Position numbers and translations under genes: made by a program. The notes under the pieces are model-generated. The model was not told the origin of the DNA, did not search any database, and saw nothing but the letters and a program-made list of their open reading frames with translations. A DNA stretch of 64,000 nt from an uncultured Caldilineaceae bacterium (GTDB lineage Bacteria > Chloroflexota > Anaerolineae > Caldilineales > Caldilineaceae). The stretch's first letter is position 1, and each line of letters starts with the position of its first letter. Location: positions 4,195,405-4,259,404 of the forward strand of contig OX638330.1 of assembly GCA_951812725.1 (NCBI GenBank), written 5' to 3'. Of this stretch, positions 1-7,111 are shown piece after piece.

Positions 1-330
1 GAAAGGTATGTTCTGTGCTTGCAGGCTGGCGGTGGCGCGTTCGATTTCGGAGAAGGAACACTCGCCCTCGAATATCTCGACGACGGCTTCGATCTGCATG
101 GCGCGCAGGCCTTCCAACAGTTGGTCGCCGTGGCGGCGCAGGCCGCCGGGACTGATGTAGACAGCGGGTCGGGTGCTGGGAACTATAGACAGGAAACGTC
201 CGAGATGGTCGAGCAGGTCCGGTCCCTGCACGTAGCGCGCCGGCGAGATCAGGCCAACGGGAGGCATCTGCCGTCCGGTGTCCTCGAGGGAGAAGATCGG
301 CTTGGGAGAGAAGTCGACAGTTCTTGTCAT
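1..330 (-). CDS. iron-containing alcohol / glycerol dehydrogenase-like protein, N-terminal part
   Basis: Open to the window edge, 110 codons seen. The ATG is preceded by a GAGGAG ribosome site 9 bases upstream. The N-terminus has the pattern of the glycerol dehydrogenase branch of Fe-dependent alcohol dehydrogenases: a SPARYVQGPDLL segment near residue 29, a VYISPGGLRRHG turn near 54, and FEGECSFSEIER near 88, which starts the second strand of the Rossmann-like NAD domain. The family oxidises polyols or alcohols with NAD and a divalent metal. The metal-binding C-terminal domain lies outside the window, so the substrate cannot be judged. The gene points away from the sulfur genes. Confidence 0.75.
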   Translation of the reverse strand, partial: MTRTVDFSPKPIFSLEDTGRQMPPVGLISPARYVQGPDLLDHLGRFLSIVPSTRPAVYISPGGLRRHGDQLLEGLRAMQIEAVVEIFEGECSFSEIERATASLQAQNIPF

Positions 331-531
331 GGTGTTGCTCCTCGGGTCTGTTGCCGGCGGCGATTGCGCCACTGTGCGGGCGGGAGGCCTGCGGGCGCGG
401 ACAGCTAAGGTGTTTGCAACATTGTCGACGGCTTCGCCCGTAAGCGCAAGGAGGGGAACGGCAGGGGATAGGGGATAGCTTAGCCCGCTAGTGCGAGGAA
501 CGAAGGTCGCTGACGGATATAACCAAAGCAG

Positions 532-1284
532 TCAGGGCAGCTGCTCGTTGAGGCGGTCGGTGATGACGTCGGCGAGGCGGAGGTCGTAGTCGAGGTGGGG
601 CGCTTCGAGGATTGTGAGGGCTGGATGGCGTTGGCGGGCGGCGGCCAGGAGCTGGGGTAGATCCTGACGCAGGTGGCGGCCGCGGTGCAGGAAATAGGGC
701 AGGGCGACGATTTTGCGGGCGCCTTGGGCGGCGAGGTCGTCGACAGCGTCGGCGATGCGGGGCTTGTTGCAGTCGAGGTAGGCCGCGGCGGCGAGAGAAT
801 AGCGGGTCTTTTCGTGCAGCCAGGCGGTCATTCGTCTGACCGGCTCGTTGGCGTACTCGAGGGGCGTGCCGTGGGCCATGACCAGGAGGGCGGCCTGTGT
901 CCCGTTGGACGTGTTCGGCTCCGGATCGACGGTCTGCACGCGCTCGAGGGCGATGGTGGCCAGCTTTTCATGGAAGCCTAGACAGGCGGCGACGCGGATG
1001 GTCAGGTCGGGAAACTGGGCGGCGACTTTGGCGATATCGACGGGCAGGTCCTGCTGGACATAGACGCCGTCGATGAGGAAATAGGGTTGGACGGTGACGG
1101 AAGTTGCGCCTGCGGCCACGCATTTTGCGACGGCTTCGGCGATAGTGGGGCGGCTGAAGTTGAGGAAGCCGGCTTCGGCGATTGGCGCAACACCGCGTTC
1201 GCGAAGGCGGGCGGCGAGCCGGATCATGGACGCGCCGCTATCGCTGTGCAGGCTGCCGTGGCCGATGAGGACTACACCGTTCAT
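532..1284 (-). CDS. CbiX/SirB-type sirohydrochlorin chelatase, two-domain
   Basis: 250 residues, the length of a two-domain CbiX. Each half starts with the chelatase signature: IGHGS (His9) in the first and MAHGTP (His138) in the second, with further conserved histidines in LGFHEKL (His105) and in PYFLHRGRH of the second half. These enzymes insert Fe(II) into sirohydrochlorin to make siroheme, or Co(II) for cobalamin. The gene lies 85 bp downstream of the APS reductase gene on the same strand. Because siroheme is the cofactor of assimilatory sulfite reductase, a sulfur role (SirB-like ferrochelatase) is more likely than a cobalamin role. That choice is an inference from context. Confidence 0.85.
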   Translation of the reverse strand: MNGVVLIGHGSLHSDSGASMIRLAARLRERGVAPIAEAGFLNFSRPTIAEAVAKCVAAGATSVTVQPYFLIDGVYVQQDLPVDIAKVAAQFPDLTIRVAACLGFHEKLATIALERVQTVDPEPNTSNGTQAALLVMAHGTPLEYANEPVRRMTAWLHEKTRYSLAAAAYLDCNKPRIADAVDDLAAQGARKIVALPYFLHRGRHLRQDLPQLLAAARQRHPALTILEAPHLDYDLRLADVITDRLNEQLP

Positions 1285-1369
1285 ATATTATTCAGTTTAG
1301 CATTTCCAGTTCTTAGCGGGCAATCGCGGCGGTCGCCAAAAACTGAGAACTGACAACCAAGAACTGCAG

Positions 1370-2095
1370 TCAGGCCTGATGGAGGCCACATTCGAGCTTG
1401 GACAGCCCGACCCAACGGCCGGCGCGCAGGTCATCGCCGGGCTGGACGGCCTGGGTGCAGGGCCAGCAGCCGATGCTGGGGTAGTTCTGCTCGTGCAGTT
1501 CGTTGTAGGGGACGTTGTGGCAATGGATGTATGCCCAGACGTCGGCTTCGCTCCAGCGAACCAGGGGAGCAATCTTGACGACATTGTACTTATCGTTCCA
1601 GCGCAGAATCGGCGTGCCGGCACGGGTCGGCGACTGGTCGCGGCGCAGGGCCGATACCCAGGCGGTGCTGCCCTGGAGGGCGTCTGCCATCGGCACGACT
1701 TTGCGGATATTGCAGCATTTGTCCGGGTTGCTGCGGTAGAGGTCGGGGCCGTGGGCCCGCTCCTGCTCGGCGACGCTCATATCCGGCGAAACGCGGCGGA
1801 AGGGGCGGTTGTAGTGGCGCTGGGCGCGGTCGATCAGGGCGAGAGTTTCAGGGAAGAAGTAGTCGGTGTCGATGTAGAAGATGTCTACATCGGGGTTGAT
1901 GCGCATGGCGATGTCGATCAGGGCCATGCCGCTGGCGCCGAAGGCTGAGCCGATTGAAAAGCCTTCACCGAACTGCTCGATCGCCCACTCCAGAATCTCT
2001 TCGGCGGATTTTTCTTCGAGGCGTTTATTGAACTGGTTGATAGAGGCCAATTGCCAGTTATCAAACGAGAAAGTTTCCTGCGCGAGTGCAATCAC
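1370..2095 (-). CDS. cysH: 4Fe-4S adenylyl-sulfate (APS) reductase, thioredoxin-dependent
   Basis: Reduces APS to sulfite in assimilatory sulfur metabolism. With a GTG start at 2095 (AGAGGAA 6 bases before it) the protein is 241 residues. Conserved features are the P-loop-like SIGSAFGASG at 48-57, FYIDTDYFFPET at 73-84, the Cys127-Cys128 pair, Cys210-x2-Cys213, and the C-terminal catalytic ECGLH (Cys236). The CC plus CxxC set binds a 4Fe-4S cluster and marks the APS rather than the PAPS type. An in-frame ATG exists at 2206, but it would add 37 unconserved residues encoded by a predicted structured leader, so GTG is preferred. The chelatase gene follows. Confidence 0.9.
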   Translation of the reverse strand: MIALAQETFSFDNWQLASINQFNKRLEEKSAEEILEWAIEQFGEGFSIGSAFGASGMALIDIAMRINPDVDIFYIDTDYFFPETLALIDRAQRHYNRPFRRVSPDMSVAEQERAHGPDLYRSNPDKCCNIRKVVPMADALQGSTAWVSALRRDQSPTRAGTPILRWNDKYNVVKIAPLVRWSEADVWAYIHCHNVPYNELHEQNYPSIGCWPCTQAVQPGDDLRAGRWVGLSKLECGLHQA

Positions 2096-2122
2096 GTTCA
2101 GTTCCTCTGTATTTGCTCCTAT

Positions 2123-2217
2123 CCATAGCCACGGTGACGGTCTTTTTGGGTTGCCTGCGCACTGGTTAGGTGGTAGCGCATAAGAAAGATCGGCACGCCA
2201 CGGCAACGGGGCTACGG
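2123..2217 (-). promoter_or_regulatory. possible structured leader RNA (riboswitch-like) upstream of cysH
   Basis: Read on the minus strand, three nested helices can be drawn by eye. P1 pairs 2210-2217 with 2123-2130 (8 bp, one G-U). P2 pairs 2202-2207 with 2150-2155 (GUUGCC/GGCAAC). P3 pairs 2176-2180 with 2156-2160 (UGCGC/GCGCA). A CUUAU string before P3 and GGCAACC after it recall pieces of SAM-I riboswitches, but the full SAM-I core is not recognisable. It ends 27 bases before the cysH start. It may be a sulfur- or SAM-responsive element, or chance pairing. Confidence 0.35.
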
Positions 2218-2346
2218 ATATGGGAATTTTTCTGTTATGTAGAGAAGTGTTAGCGGGCGCTCATCGCGGTCAAATGCGTCTGGAATTGGGTAGCCCTGTC
2301 CACGCAGGGTTGACGCACGTTTATGTTGGATGAGCCTGTCAGGGAA

Positions 2347-2496
2347 TTAACTACAAGTACAGGAGCAACAACAGGAGGAGGTCGTACACAAGCAGCTTGA
2401 GGAGGAGGAGGTGACAATCTTGGTAGTTTGGGAACGATTGGATTGTCTGCCGGGCGAGGCCGCCCGACTGGGTTGGTCATACGTTAGAATACGCAT
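2347..2496 (-). CDS. candidate RiPP precursor peptide with Cys/Ser/Thr-rich core
   Basis: A 49-residue reading frame, ATG at 2496, with AAGGAG 9 bases upstream. The first 29 residues are mixed and hydrophilic. The last 20 are SSSSSCLCTTSSCCCSCTCS: seven Cys, nine Ser, three Thr and one Leu, ending directly at TAA. Such a C-terminus resembles the core of thiazole/oxazole-modified peptides and thiopeptide precursors, where YcaO cyclodehydratases make azoles from Cys, Ser and Thr. No YcaO, dehydrogenase or transporter gene of that kind lies in the window, so enzymes would have to be encoded elsewhere. The GGA-rich DNA could alternatively produce a chance Ser/Cys run; an overlapping Pro-rich frame exists. 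Confidence 0.5.
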   Translation of the reverse strand: MRILTYDQPSRAASPGRQSNRSQTTKIVTSSSSSCLCTTSSCCCSCTCS

Positions 2497-2693
2497 TTCC
2501 TTGTGCTCCTTCTCAGCCTGCTATGTCGGGGCATAGGTCAGGCTTGGACAACTGCTTGCTAACAGATGAAGGGCCGGCGAGGTTTTTTGGAAGTCCTGCC
2601 GGGCCGCTTCACCCCACTTTTGTGAGGTTGGGGCACAGTATACACAAGGGTTGGGGGTGTGTCAACATCGAAAATAGTTGGATCTGGGTCAAC

Positions 2694-2740
2694 GTTGTCT
2701 GAACTGTGATACTTGTGATTTCAGGGATGGGCAGGATTGC
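2694..2740. repeat. dispersed GTCTGAACTGTGATT repeat, copy 1
   Basis: TTGTCTGAACTGTGAT followed by a TGATTTCAGGGATGGGCAGGAT-like tail. Related copies lie near 3822-3905, 6813-6867, 6894-6950 and 28432-28490. It sits in a roughly 400-bp gene-free stretch (2497-2897) in which nothing else was recognised. Confidence 0.6.
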
Positions 2741-2897
2741 GTCCAGGCTACGGGTCAGATCGTTGTTTCGCTCCGATAGATACGAAGGCGGGCTGTTTGC
2801 GCGGCTCTTTGTTGTCCGGGCGCTGGGCGGTCTCGAGGGGAAGAGCCGCGTGGGCCCCGTTTCAGTCTGAGCACTGGTGCGGGGCCCGGGGAGCGGG

Positions 2898-3215
2898 TCA
2901 GTGGTCAGTGGCCAGAGGAGACGGCAGGTGGTCGAAGAAGAAGATGTCGCGCAGGCAGTTTCCGCTGGGCTGGGGGACTGTAGGCTGGTCGTCTCGGGTT
3001 GGCCACCCATGCCACCAGGCTGCGATCTCCTGATCCGGCTGTTGTGGTTGGAAGGTGCATGGGTAATAGGCAAATGGCGATTCGTCGTAGGGGCAGGGAT
3101 AGAGTATGGGTTCTATGCCGACGTAGAGGACGTAGGTGAAGTATTTGCGTCCCGCTATGCCACCGAATGTGAGGCTGAGCAGCACTGTCGCCAGCAGGAT
3201 TGTAGTTCTTGTCAT
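2898..3215 (-). CDS. small exported or membrane-anchored protein, paralogue of the gene at 3215-3532
   Basis: 105 residues: a hydrophobic N-terminal segment (about 5-20), then an aromatic, Pro/Cys-rich domain. It shares with its upstream neighbour a layout of N-terminal anchor, FTYVLY/YYLNAFWF-like stretch, YPC motif, Trp-Pro motif, and a closing NCLRDIFFFDHLPSP (the neighbour has SCVLDFLYHDPLPP). The start overlaps the neighbour's stop as TGATG, with GAGGAG upstream, so the two are translationally coupled. No family is recognised. The pattern suggests an extracytoplasmic, perhaps disulfide-bonded protein. Confidence 0.6.
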   Translation of the reverse strand: MTRTTILLATVLLSLTFGGIAGRKYFTYVLYVGIEPILYPCPYDESPFAYYPCTFQPQQPDQEIAAWWHGWPTRDDQPTVPQPSGNCLRDIFFFDHLPSPLATDH

Positions 3216-3532
3216 CAGTTTTCTCCTCGCAGTGTTCCCGGGGGCAGGGGGTCATGGTAGAGGAAGTCGAGTACGCAGCTTCTCTGGGGCTGGTAGCGGA
3301 TGTGCGTAGGGTCTATGGATGGCCAGCTGTAGTATAGCTGTGCGCCATCGGGTACGGGTGCGTCGGTGTAGTCGGGGCAGTTGTCTGCGGTTCCCGACTC
3401 CTGGCATGGGTAGACATACGGTTCGTCGGCTTTGAACCAGAAAGCGTTGAGGTAGTAGCTGGCGACGCTGCTGACGCTTGTACAGCCGATTACGAGGGCC
3501 GCGAGCAGGGTAGCGAATTTGACTGTTATCAT
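3215..3532 (-). CDS. small exported lipoprotein-like protein, first of a paralogous pair
   Basis: 105 residues from the ATG at 3532, which has AAGGAG 5 bases upstream; a GTG two codons earlier lacks spacing. The N-terminus is a signal-like hydrophobic stretch ending in LVIGCTS, which could be a lipobox with Cys at about residue 17. The rest is Tyr/Pro/Asp-rich with four further cysteines. It is coupled to the paralogue downstream (2898-3215). Function unknown; no domain was recognised. The pair sits beside the Cys-rich peptide at 2347-2496, but nothing ties them functionally. Confidence 0.6.
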   Translation of the reverse strand: MITVKFATLLAALVIGCTSVSSVASYYLNAFWFKADEPYVYPCQESGTADNCPDYTDAPVPDGAQLYYSWPSIDPTHIRYQPQRSCVLDFLYHDPLPPGTLRGEN

Positions 3533-3821
3533 TCTCACTCCTTGTCGAGTGCAGGGACTGGTCGTGGATGACCTCTGTCCCGCTGAAGATGTTCCTGTCC
3601 GCAGGCAACTCCAAGGCGTTCGGTGTGATGGCGATAGGTTGTGTGCAGATCACCCGTTTCTGGCTTGGTGAAGTTGGGATCTGACCGCGGGCTCGGTTGA
3701 CCCAGGCAGGCTGCAGACATGTCTAAAGTTTAGCAGCTATTGGTGGGGGATACTTGGTTCCGGTGGACCGGTTTCGGGAGGTTTTTCTGCCGGTTTTGGG
3801 AGCGAGGGTGTGGCGGGGCGG

Positions 3822-3905
3822 TTGTCTGGACTGTGATTTGGGGGGACATGGAGATAGGGGATTGTCTGAATCAAGATTTGCAGGATTTGGAGATTTTCAG
3901 GATGG
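3822..3905. repeat. dispersed GTCTGAACTGTGATT repeat, two overlapping variants
   Basis: GTTGTCTGGACTGTGATTT is followed at 3862 by ATTGTCTGAATCAAGATTTG and a CAGGATTT...TCAGGATGG tail. It lies in a 480-bp gene-free stretch (3533-4013) between the small exported pair and DUF2283; no other structure was recognised there. Confidence 0.55.
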
Positions 3906-4013
3906 GAGGTGTGCCAATGACAAAATAGCACACGTAGGAGCATGGTACGAGAGGATATGAGAGTTTACAAGCGTTGGGCGGTGGCCTGAACTGGGAGTCT
4001 TGAGATTAGAGGG

Positions 4014-4220
4014 TCAGGCTTTGATGAGTTCCAGGGTGGAGAGGTTCAGGTTAGGGGAGCGTTTCGAAAGGTAGAGCATTTCGATGCCGACGACCTGATT
4101 GGACTCGTTGTAGTCGAGGACGACGCCGGGCGCGACTTCTTCGGATTCGACGATGGTGGAATCGTCAAGACGGAGATAGAGTGCGTCGGCTTCTTTGTCG
4201 ATGTGTAGTTTCATAGGCAT
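4014..4220 (-). CDS. DUF2283 family protein
   Basis: 68 residues matching the whole DUF2283 pattern: an N-terminal KLHIDKEADALYLRL strand pair, a central GVVLDYNESNQVVGIEML, and an LNLSTLEL tail. The family is small and of unknown biochemical role, often found near toxin-antitoxin or mobile genes. A second copy lies 2.5 kb away at 6549-6749 in the same orientation with about 240 bp of shared DNA, and the AbiE pair lies between. This copy is intact. Confidence 0.85.
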   Translation of the reverse strand: MPMKLHIDKEADALYLRLDDSTIVESEEVAPGVVLDYNESNQVVGIEMLYLSKRSPNLNLSTLELIKA

Positions 4221-4261
4221 GTGGGTTGTGCGGGCGTTGGGCGGCGAATTTGGCCATTAAA

Positions 4262-5482
4262 CTATGTGAGCCTCCTGCGAGAGGGGCGGCGTCTCTGGGA
4301 CGGCGGGGTAGGGATTGCCCCCGCCACAGGAAACTCGATCACGAAACGTGGCGTGAAAGGGTGGTTCGTAACGCTGACTGACTGAATACGATCAAGTCGG
4401 TATGCCCGGTTCTCTCCATTGTCTGCACGGATGGCATGGAGGAGGATTTTGTTGGCTCTCGTGCGCCTCAGGGAATATGGTTCAACCAGTCGACTCTGCC
4501 CGTTGTAGCCAAGATTAACTAGCAGACGATTGACGGCGGCGAAACGCACGGGCTCGAGAAGACTGCCTGGGGGCGACTCCCAGAATGTCGGAGGGGGAAT
4601 CCAGAGTTCTTCGCCTGCATCTAGAGGAGCAGGCTTGAGTTCCTCGAAGATTTCTTCTCCATCGAGCCATGCAAAGATATGCGACACGTCCGCCCAGAAG
4701 TGATCGAAGTCCGGCAGTGCTCGCAGTTGGTGCGCCAGCATGTTTTCCCACTCGCTCTTCAATTCCTCAAACATTGACGAGGCTTGGATGCTTTCGGCTG
4801 AGGGGATCGGAATCCCTTTCGCCTGGCACTTCTGCGTAAGGATATCTAGAACGAGAGCGGCATGCTGGCGGAAGTCTTGCCGCCGGAAGAGGTTAACGAT
4901 GTCATACAGGTCTCTCGGGCGAGAACGCTCTCCCATGGCGCGAAGCTTTTCTGCGAAGACTTCCTCAAAACTGTAGCAGCGAACCTGGCCAGGTGCAGGC
5001 AAGGCATCAGGGTAGCCATGGCTGATCGTCCTCAAGACCGGAGGACGCACGACGAGTTCGTCTTTGGTAAGATCGATCTTGATGCGCGCCGGGCCGGGCG
5101 TGTTTCGAGGCCCCCGGTAATAGACGCGCACTTCGGCCGAACGACCGGATGGCCGACTCCGGCAAACGGGTTCCTGTAGTGCAAAATCGATGCCGGACTC
5201 CTGGTTGACGCGATCGAGCAGGCGTGAAATCGTCTCAAGTATTTCGTCTGGCTCGATGGGTCCATTTTCAAGCACAGTGAAATCAAGGTCCTCCGAGAAG
5301 CGGTAGGTCTCGATGAAGCATTTCTTTAGGCACGTCCCCCCTTTGAACACCCAAGTGTCGCGTAGCCGCGGTTCGGTTCCGATGCCCCATAGGATCCAAC
5401 CGAGAACATAGTCTTTTTCAACCACGTCTTCACGAAGCTCCCAGCGGCGAACTCGGTCGTCGATATCTGCGCGGCTGATCAC
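4262..5482 (-). CDS. AbiEii/AbiGii-type nucleotidyltransferase toxin with WYL-like tail
   Basis: 406 residues from the GTG at 5482, which has AGGAG 7 bases upstream and overlaps the antitoxin stop by 4 bases (GTGA). The minimal nucleotidyltransferase fold is marked by FKGGTCLKK (46-54) and SEDLDF (63-68, Asp65/Asp67), followed by KIDLTKDE and a later RPRDLYDIVNL motif. AbiEii enzymes transfer nucleotides to RNA targets and arrest growth. The last 80 or so residues (VEPYSLRRTRANKILLHAIR through RFVIEF) resemble a WYL-type sensor strand set, an unusual addition for AbiEii. The longer frame upstream overlaps the antitoxin and has no ribosome site. Confidence 0.85.
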   Translation of the reverse strand: MISRADIDDRVRRWELREDVVEKDYVLGWILWGIGTEPRLRDTWVFKGGTCLKKCFIETYRFSEDLDFTVLENGPIEPDEILETISRLLDRVNQESGIDFALQEPVCRSRPSGRSAEVRVYYRGPRNTPGPARIKIDLTKDELVVRPPVLRTISHGYPDALPAPGQVRCYSFEEVFAEKLRAMGERSRPRDLYDIVNLFRRQDFRQHAALVLDILTQKCQAKGIPIPSAESIQASSMFEELKSEWENMLAHQLRALPDFDHFWADVSHIFAWLDGEEIFEELKPAPLDAGEELWIPPPTFWESPPGSLLEPVRFAAVNRLLVNLGYNGQSRLVEPYSLRRTRANKILLHAIRADNGENRAYRLDRIQSVSVTNHPFTPRFVIEFPVAGAIPTPPSQRRRPSRRRLT

Positions 5483-6348
5483 GGCCCTTCTCCTGCGCCG
5501 GGCTCGAGACGCGGCGTGTTCACCCGTAAGTTCCAGCGAGCTATAATTCGACCTTTCGGCGGTCCGCTGGGGTCTAGTTGGGTCAGACCTTTGGTGATTC
5601 GGCTGCGGCAAGCCTCGACGAAGTCGACGTTGACGAGTGCCGCTCGTTCCGCCAAGTATCCTAGCCGCTTAAACACGGTTCCCCGACCAAGCCTGTCGCC
5701 GTATTGCAGTAGAGCCTCTTGGTCAGAGTGTTCGCTCTCGAAGTACGTTTGCAAGACTTCTGAGGCATGTAGGATACCGCCCGCAGCCGCGGGGAGATCA
5801 AGAATGTCAATAATGGTGCGATGCCTGTCTGATACGTTCACCGGTACTCGTCGGCGCCAGACTCGGCGCGTCCCGAATAAGGTTCGCTCGGGCACGGTTC
5901 GGATGAGGAAGTCGGTCCCTTGAATTGTCTGTCGGGCTGGCTTGACCTTTCTGCCCGCGAAAACGTAAATCACGTTAAAGATCTGTTCCGTCAGTCCCCA
6001 ATGCTCGAGGGCACTCCACCCGCCGATATATGCTGGAGAGAAGAGTGTAGCTGCCACTACCCAAGGATCTTCTCGCCACTCCCGGGGCTCGGATGCTTCG
6101 ATTGGCACACAGATATACCAGCCTGTACGAATGCGGGAAAGCCAGCCATTGGCGGCAAGCGCAGCAAGTAGACGGCGTGTACGGTCGAGATCTATGCCGA
6201 GCACTACTGCAGCCTGTGCAGGGTCGAACGGGCCTGAGAAGGCCCGGTGGAGCATCATTAGTTGCTCCCGCCGCCGACCAGTTACGCCAGCGTACAGGGT
6301 TTTCTCGTGATACATCGAAGGCAAAGATTCTTCAGAGATATTATTCAT
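5479..6348 (-). CDS. AbiEi-type antitoxin / transcriptional regulator
   Basis: 289 residues. The N-terminus (about 20-75) is a winged-helix segment with AVVLGIDLDRTRRLLAAL as recognition region, followed by GWLSRIRTGWYICVP, typical of AbiEi proteins. The middle (VAATLFSPAYIGGWSALEHWGL) matches the AbiEi C-terminal antitoxin domain. It is the first gene of a bicistron with the nucleotidyltransferase toxin, coupled by a 4-base overlap. By analogy with type IV AbiE systems it should repress its own promoter; a direct repeat of AGTATA lies just upstream of the start. Confidence 0.85.
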   Translation of the reverse strand: MNNISEESLPSMYHEKTLYAGVTGRRREQLMMLHRAFSGPFDPAQAAVVLGIDLDRTRRLLAALAANGWLSRIRTGWYICVPIEASEPREWREDPWVVAATLFSPAYIGGWSALEHWGLTEQIFNVIYVFAGRKVKPARQTIQGTDFLIRTVPERTLFGTRRVWRRRVPVNVSDRHRTIIDILDLPAAAGGILHASEVLQTYFESEHSDQEALLQYGDRLGRGTVFKRLGYLAERAALVNVDFVEACRSRITKGLTQLDPSGPPKGRIIARWNLRVNTPRLEPGAGEGP

Positions 6349-6357
6349 TGGATGCCC

Positions 6358-6380
6358 TCAGTATACCAGATAGTATATCA
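6358..6380 (-). promoter_or_regulatory. possible AbiEi operator / -10 region
   Basis: On the minus strand two TATACT hexamers (plus-strand 6360-6365 and 6372-6377) lie 12 bp apart, 12 bp before the antitoxin start. Either could be a -10 box; the direct repeat could bind the winged-helix antitoxin. No good -35 box was seen. Confidence 0.3.
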
Positions 6381-6548
6381 GAAGGTCTTTATTTCCGGTG
6401 CCCCGGTAAATTTTCGACCTGCGATATATGTAATTTGAACTTTTCGCTGGATCATGAGACAGGGAAATTCGGGTGTTCTCTTGCTGATGGGGACCGAAAG
6501 GTGGGGGCGGGATTCTGATTCGGGGGGAAACCGGGAGGGGTCGGCAGG

Positions 6549-6749
6549 TCAGGCGGTGACGACTTCCAGGGTGGAGAGGTTCAGGTTGGGAGAGCGTTTC
6601 TACAGGTAGGGCATTTCGATGCCGACGACTTGGTTGGACTCGTTGTAGTCGAGGACGACGCCGGACGCGACATCCACGGATTCGATAATGGTTGCGTCGT
6701 CAAGGTGGAGGTGGAGGGCGTCGGCTTTTATGTCGATGTGTAGTCTCAT
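6549..6749 (-). pseudogene. DUF2283 gene, second copy, broken by an in-frame stop
   Basis: Translates as MRLHIDIKADALHLHLDD...DYNESNQVVGIEMPYL, then TAG at 6600-6602, then KRSPNLNLSTLEVVTA and TGA. The intact copy (4014-4220) has TCG (Ser) where this one has TAG, so one base change truncated it to 49 residues and removed the last strand. Flanking DNA is also shared with the first copy (approximately 4010-4252 and 6545-6782). Confidence 0.8.
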
Positions 6750-6812
6750 GGTTGTGCGGGTTGGACAGGGGTTGGGCGGCGACGCGAGTTCGGGTCAGTT
6801 TCTTGGGCACAC

Positions 6813-6867
6813 ATTGTCTGAACTGTGATTTTGGGAGATAGGGGATGGGCTGTGATTTGCATTGCGG
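6813..6867. repeat. dispersed GTCTGAACTGTGATT repeat
   Basis: Starts ATTGTCTGAACTGTGATTTT and ends GGGCTGTGATTTGCATTGCGG. It is nearly identical to the next copy at 6894-6950, making a local direct pair in the gene-free 6750-7111. Confidence 0.7.
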
Positions 6868-6893
6868 AAAAGATGGACGCGGGCGGTGGGGAG

Positions 6894-6950
6894 GTTGTCT
6901 GAACTGTGATTTTGGGGGATTTAGGGGATGGGCTGTGATTTACATTGCGG
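6894..6950. repeat. dispersed GTCTGAACTGTGATT repeat
   Basis: Second of the pair: GTTGTCTGAACTGTGATTTT...GGGCTGTGATTTACATTGCGG. No gene was seen around it. Confidence 0.7.
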
Positions 6951-7111
6951 AGGTCTTGTTCACGGCGTCGGCGGGTTTTAGGTACAGATGATCTTTCGTC
7001 AGTCTTTTATTTGCGTGGGCCGGGCCAGAACTTTCGGAATCTGCGACAGCTTTGCTTGTGATTGGACGGTGTGCTATCTTGACGCCAAAATCCAACCATT
7101 GAAAGGATGCG

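Noticed and set aside
2250..2480. 76-residue Pro-rich frame over the Cys-rich peptide
   Set aside because: Starts inside the peptide gene without its own ribosome site; the ATG at 2496 with AAGGAG is better placed.
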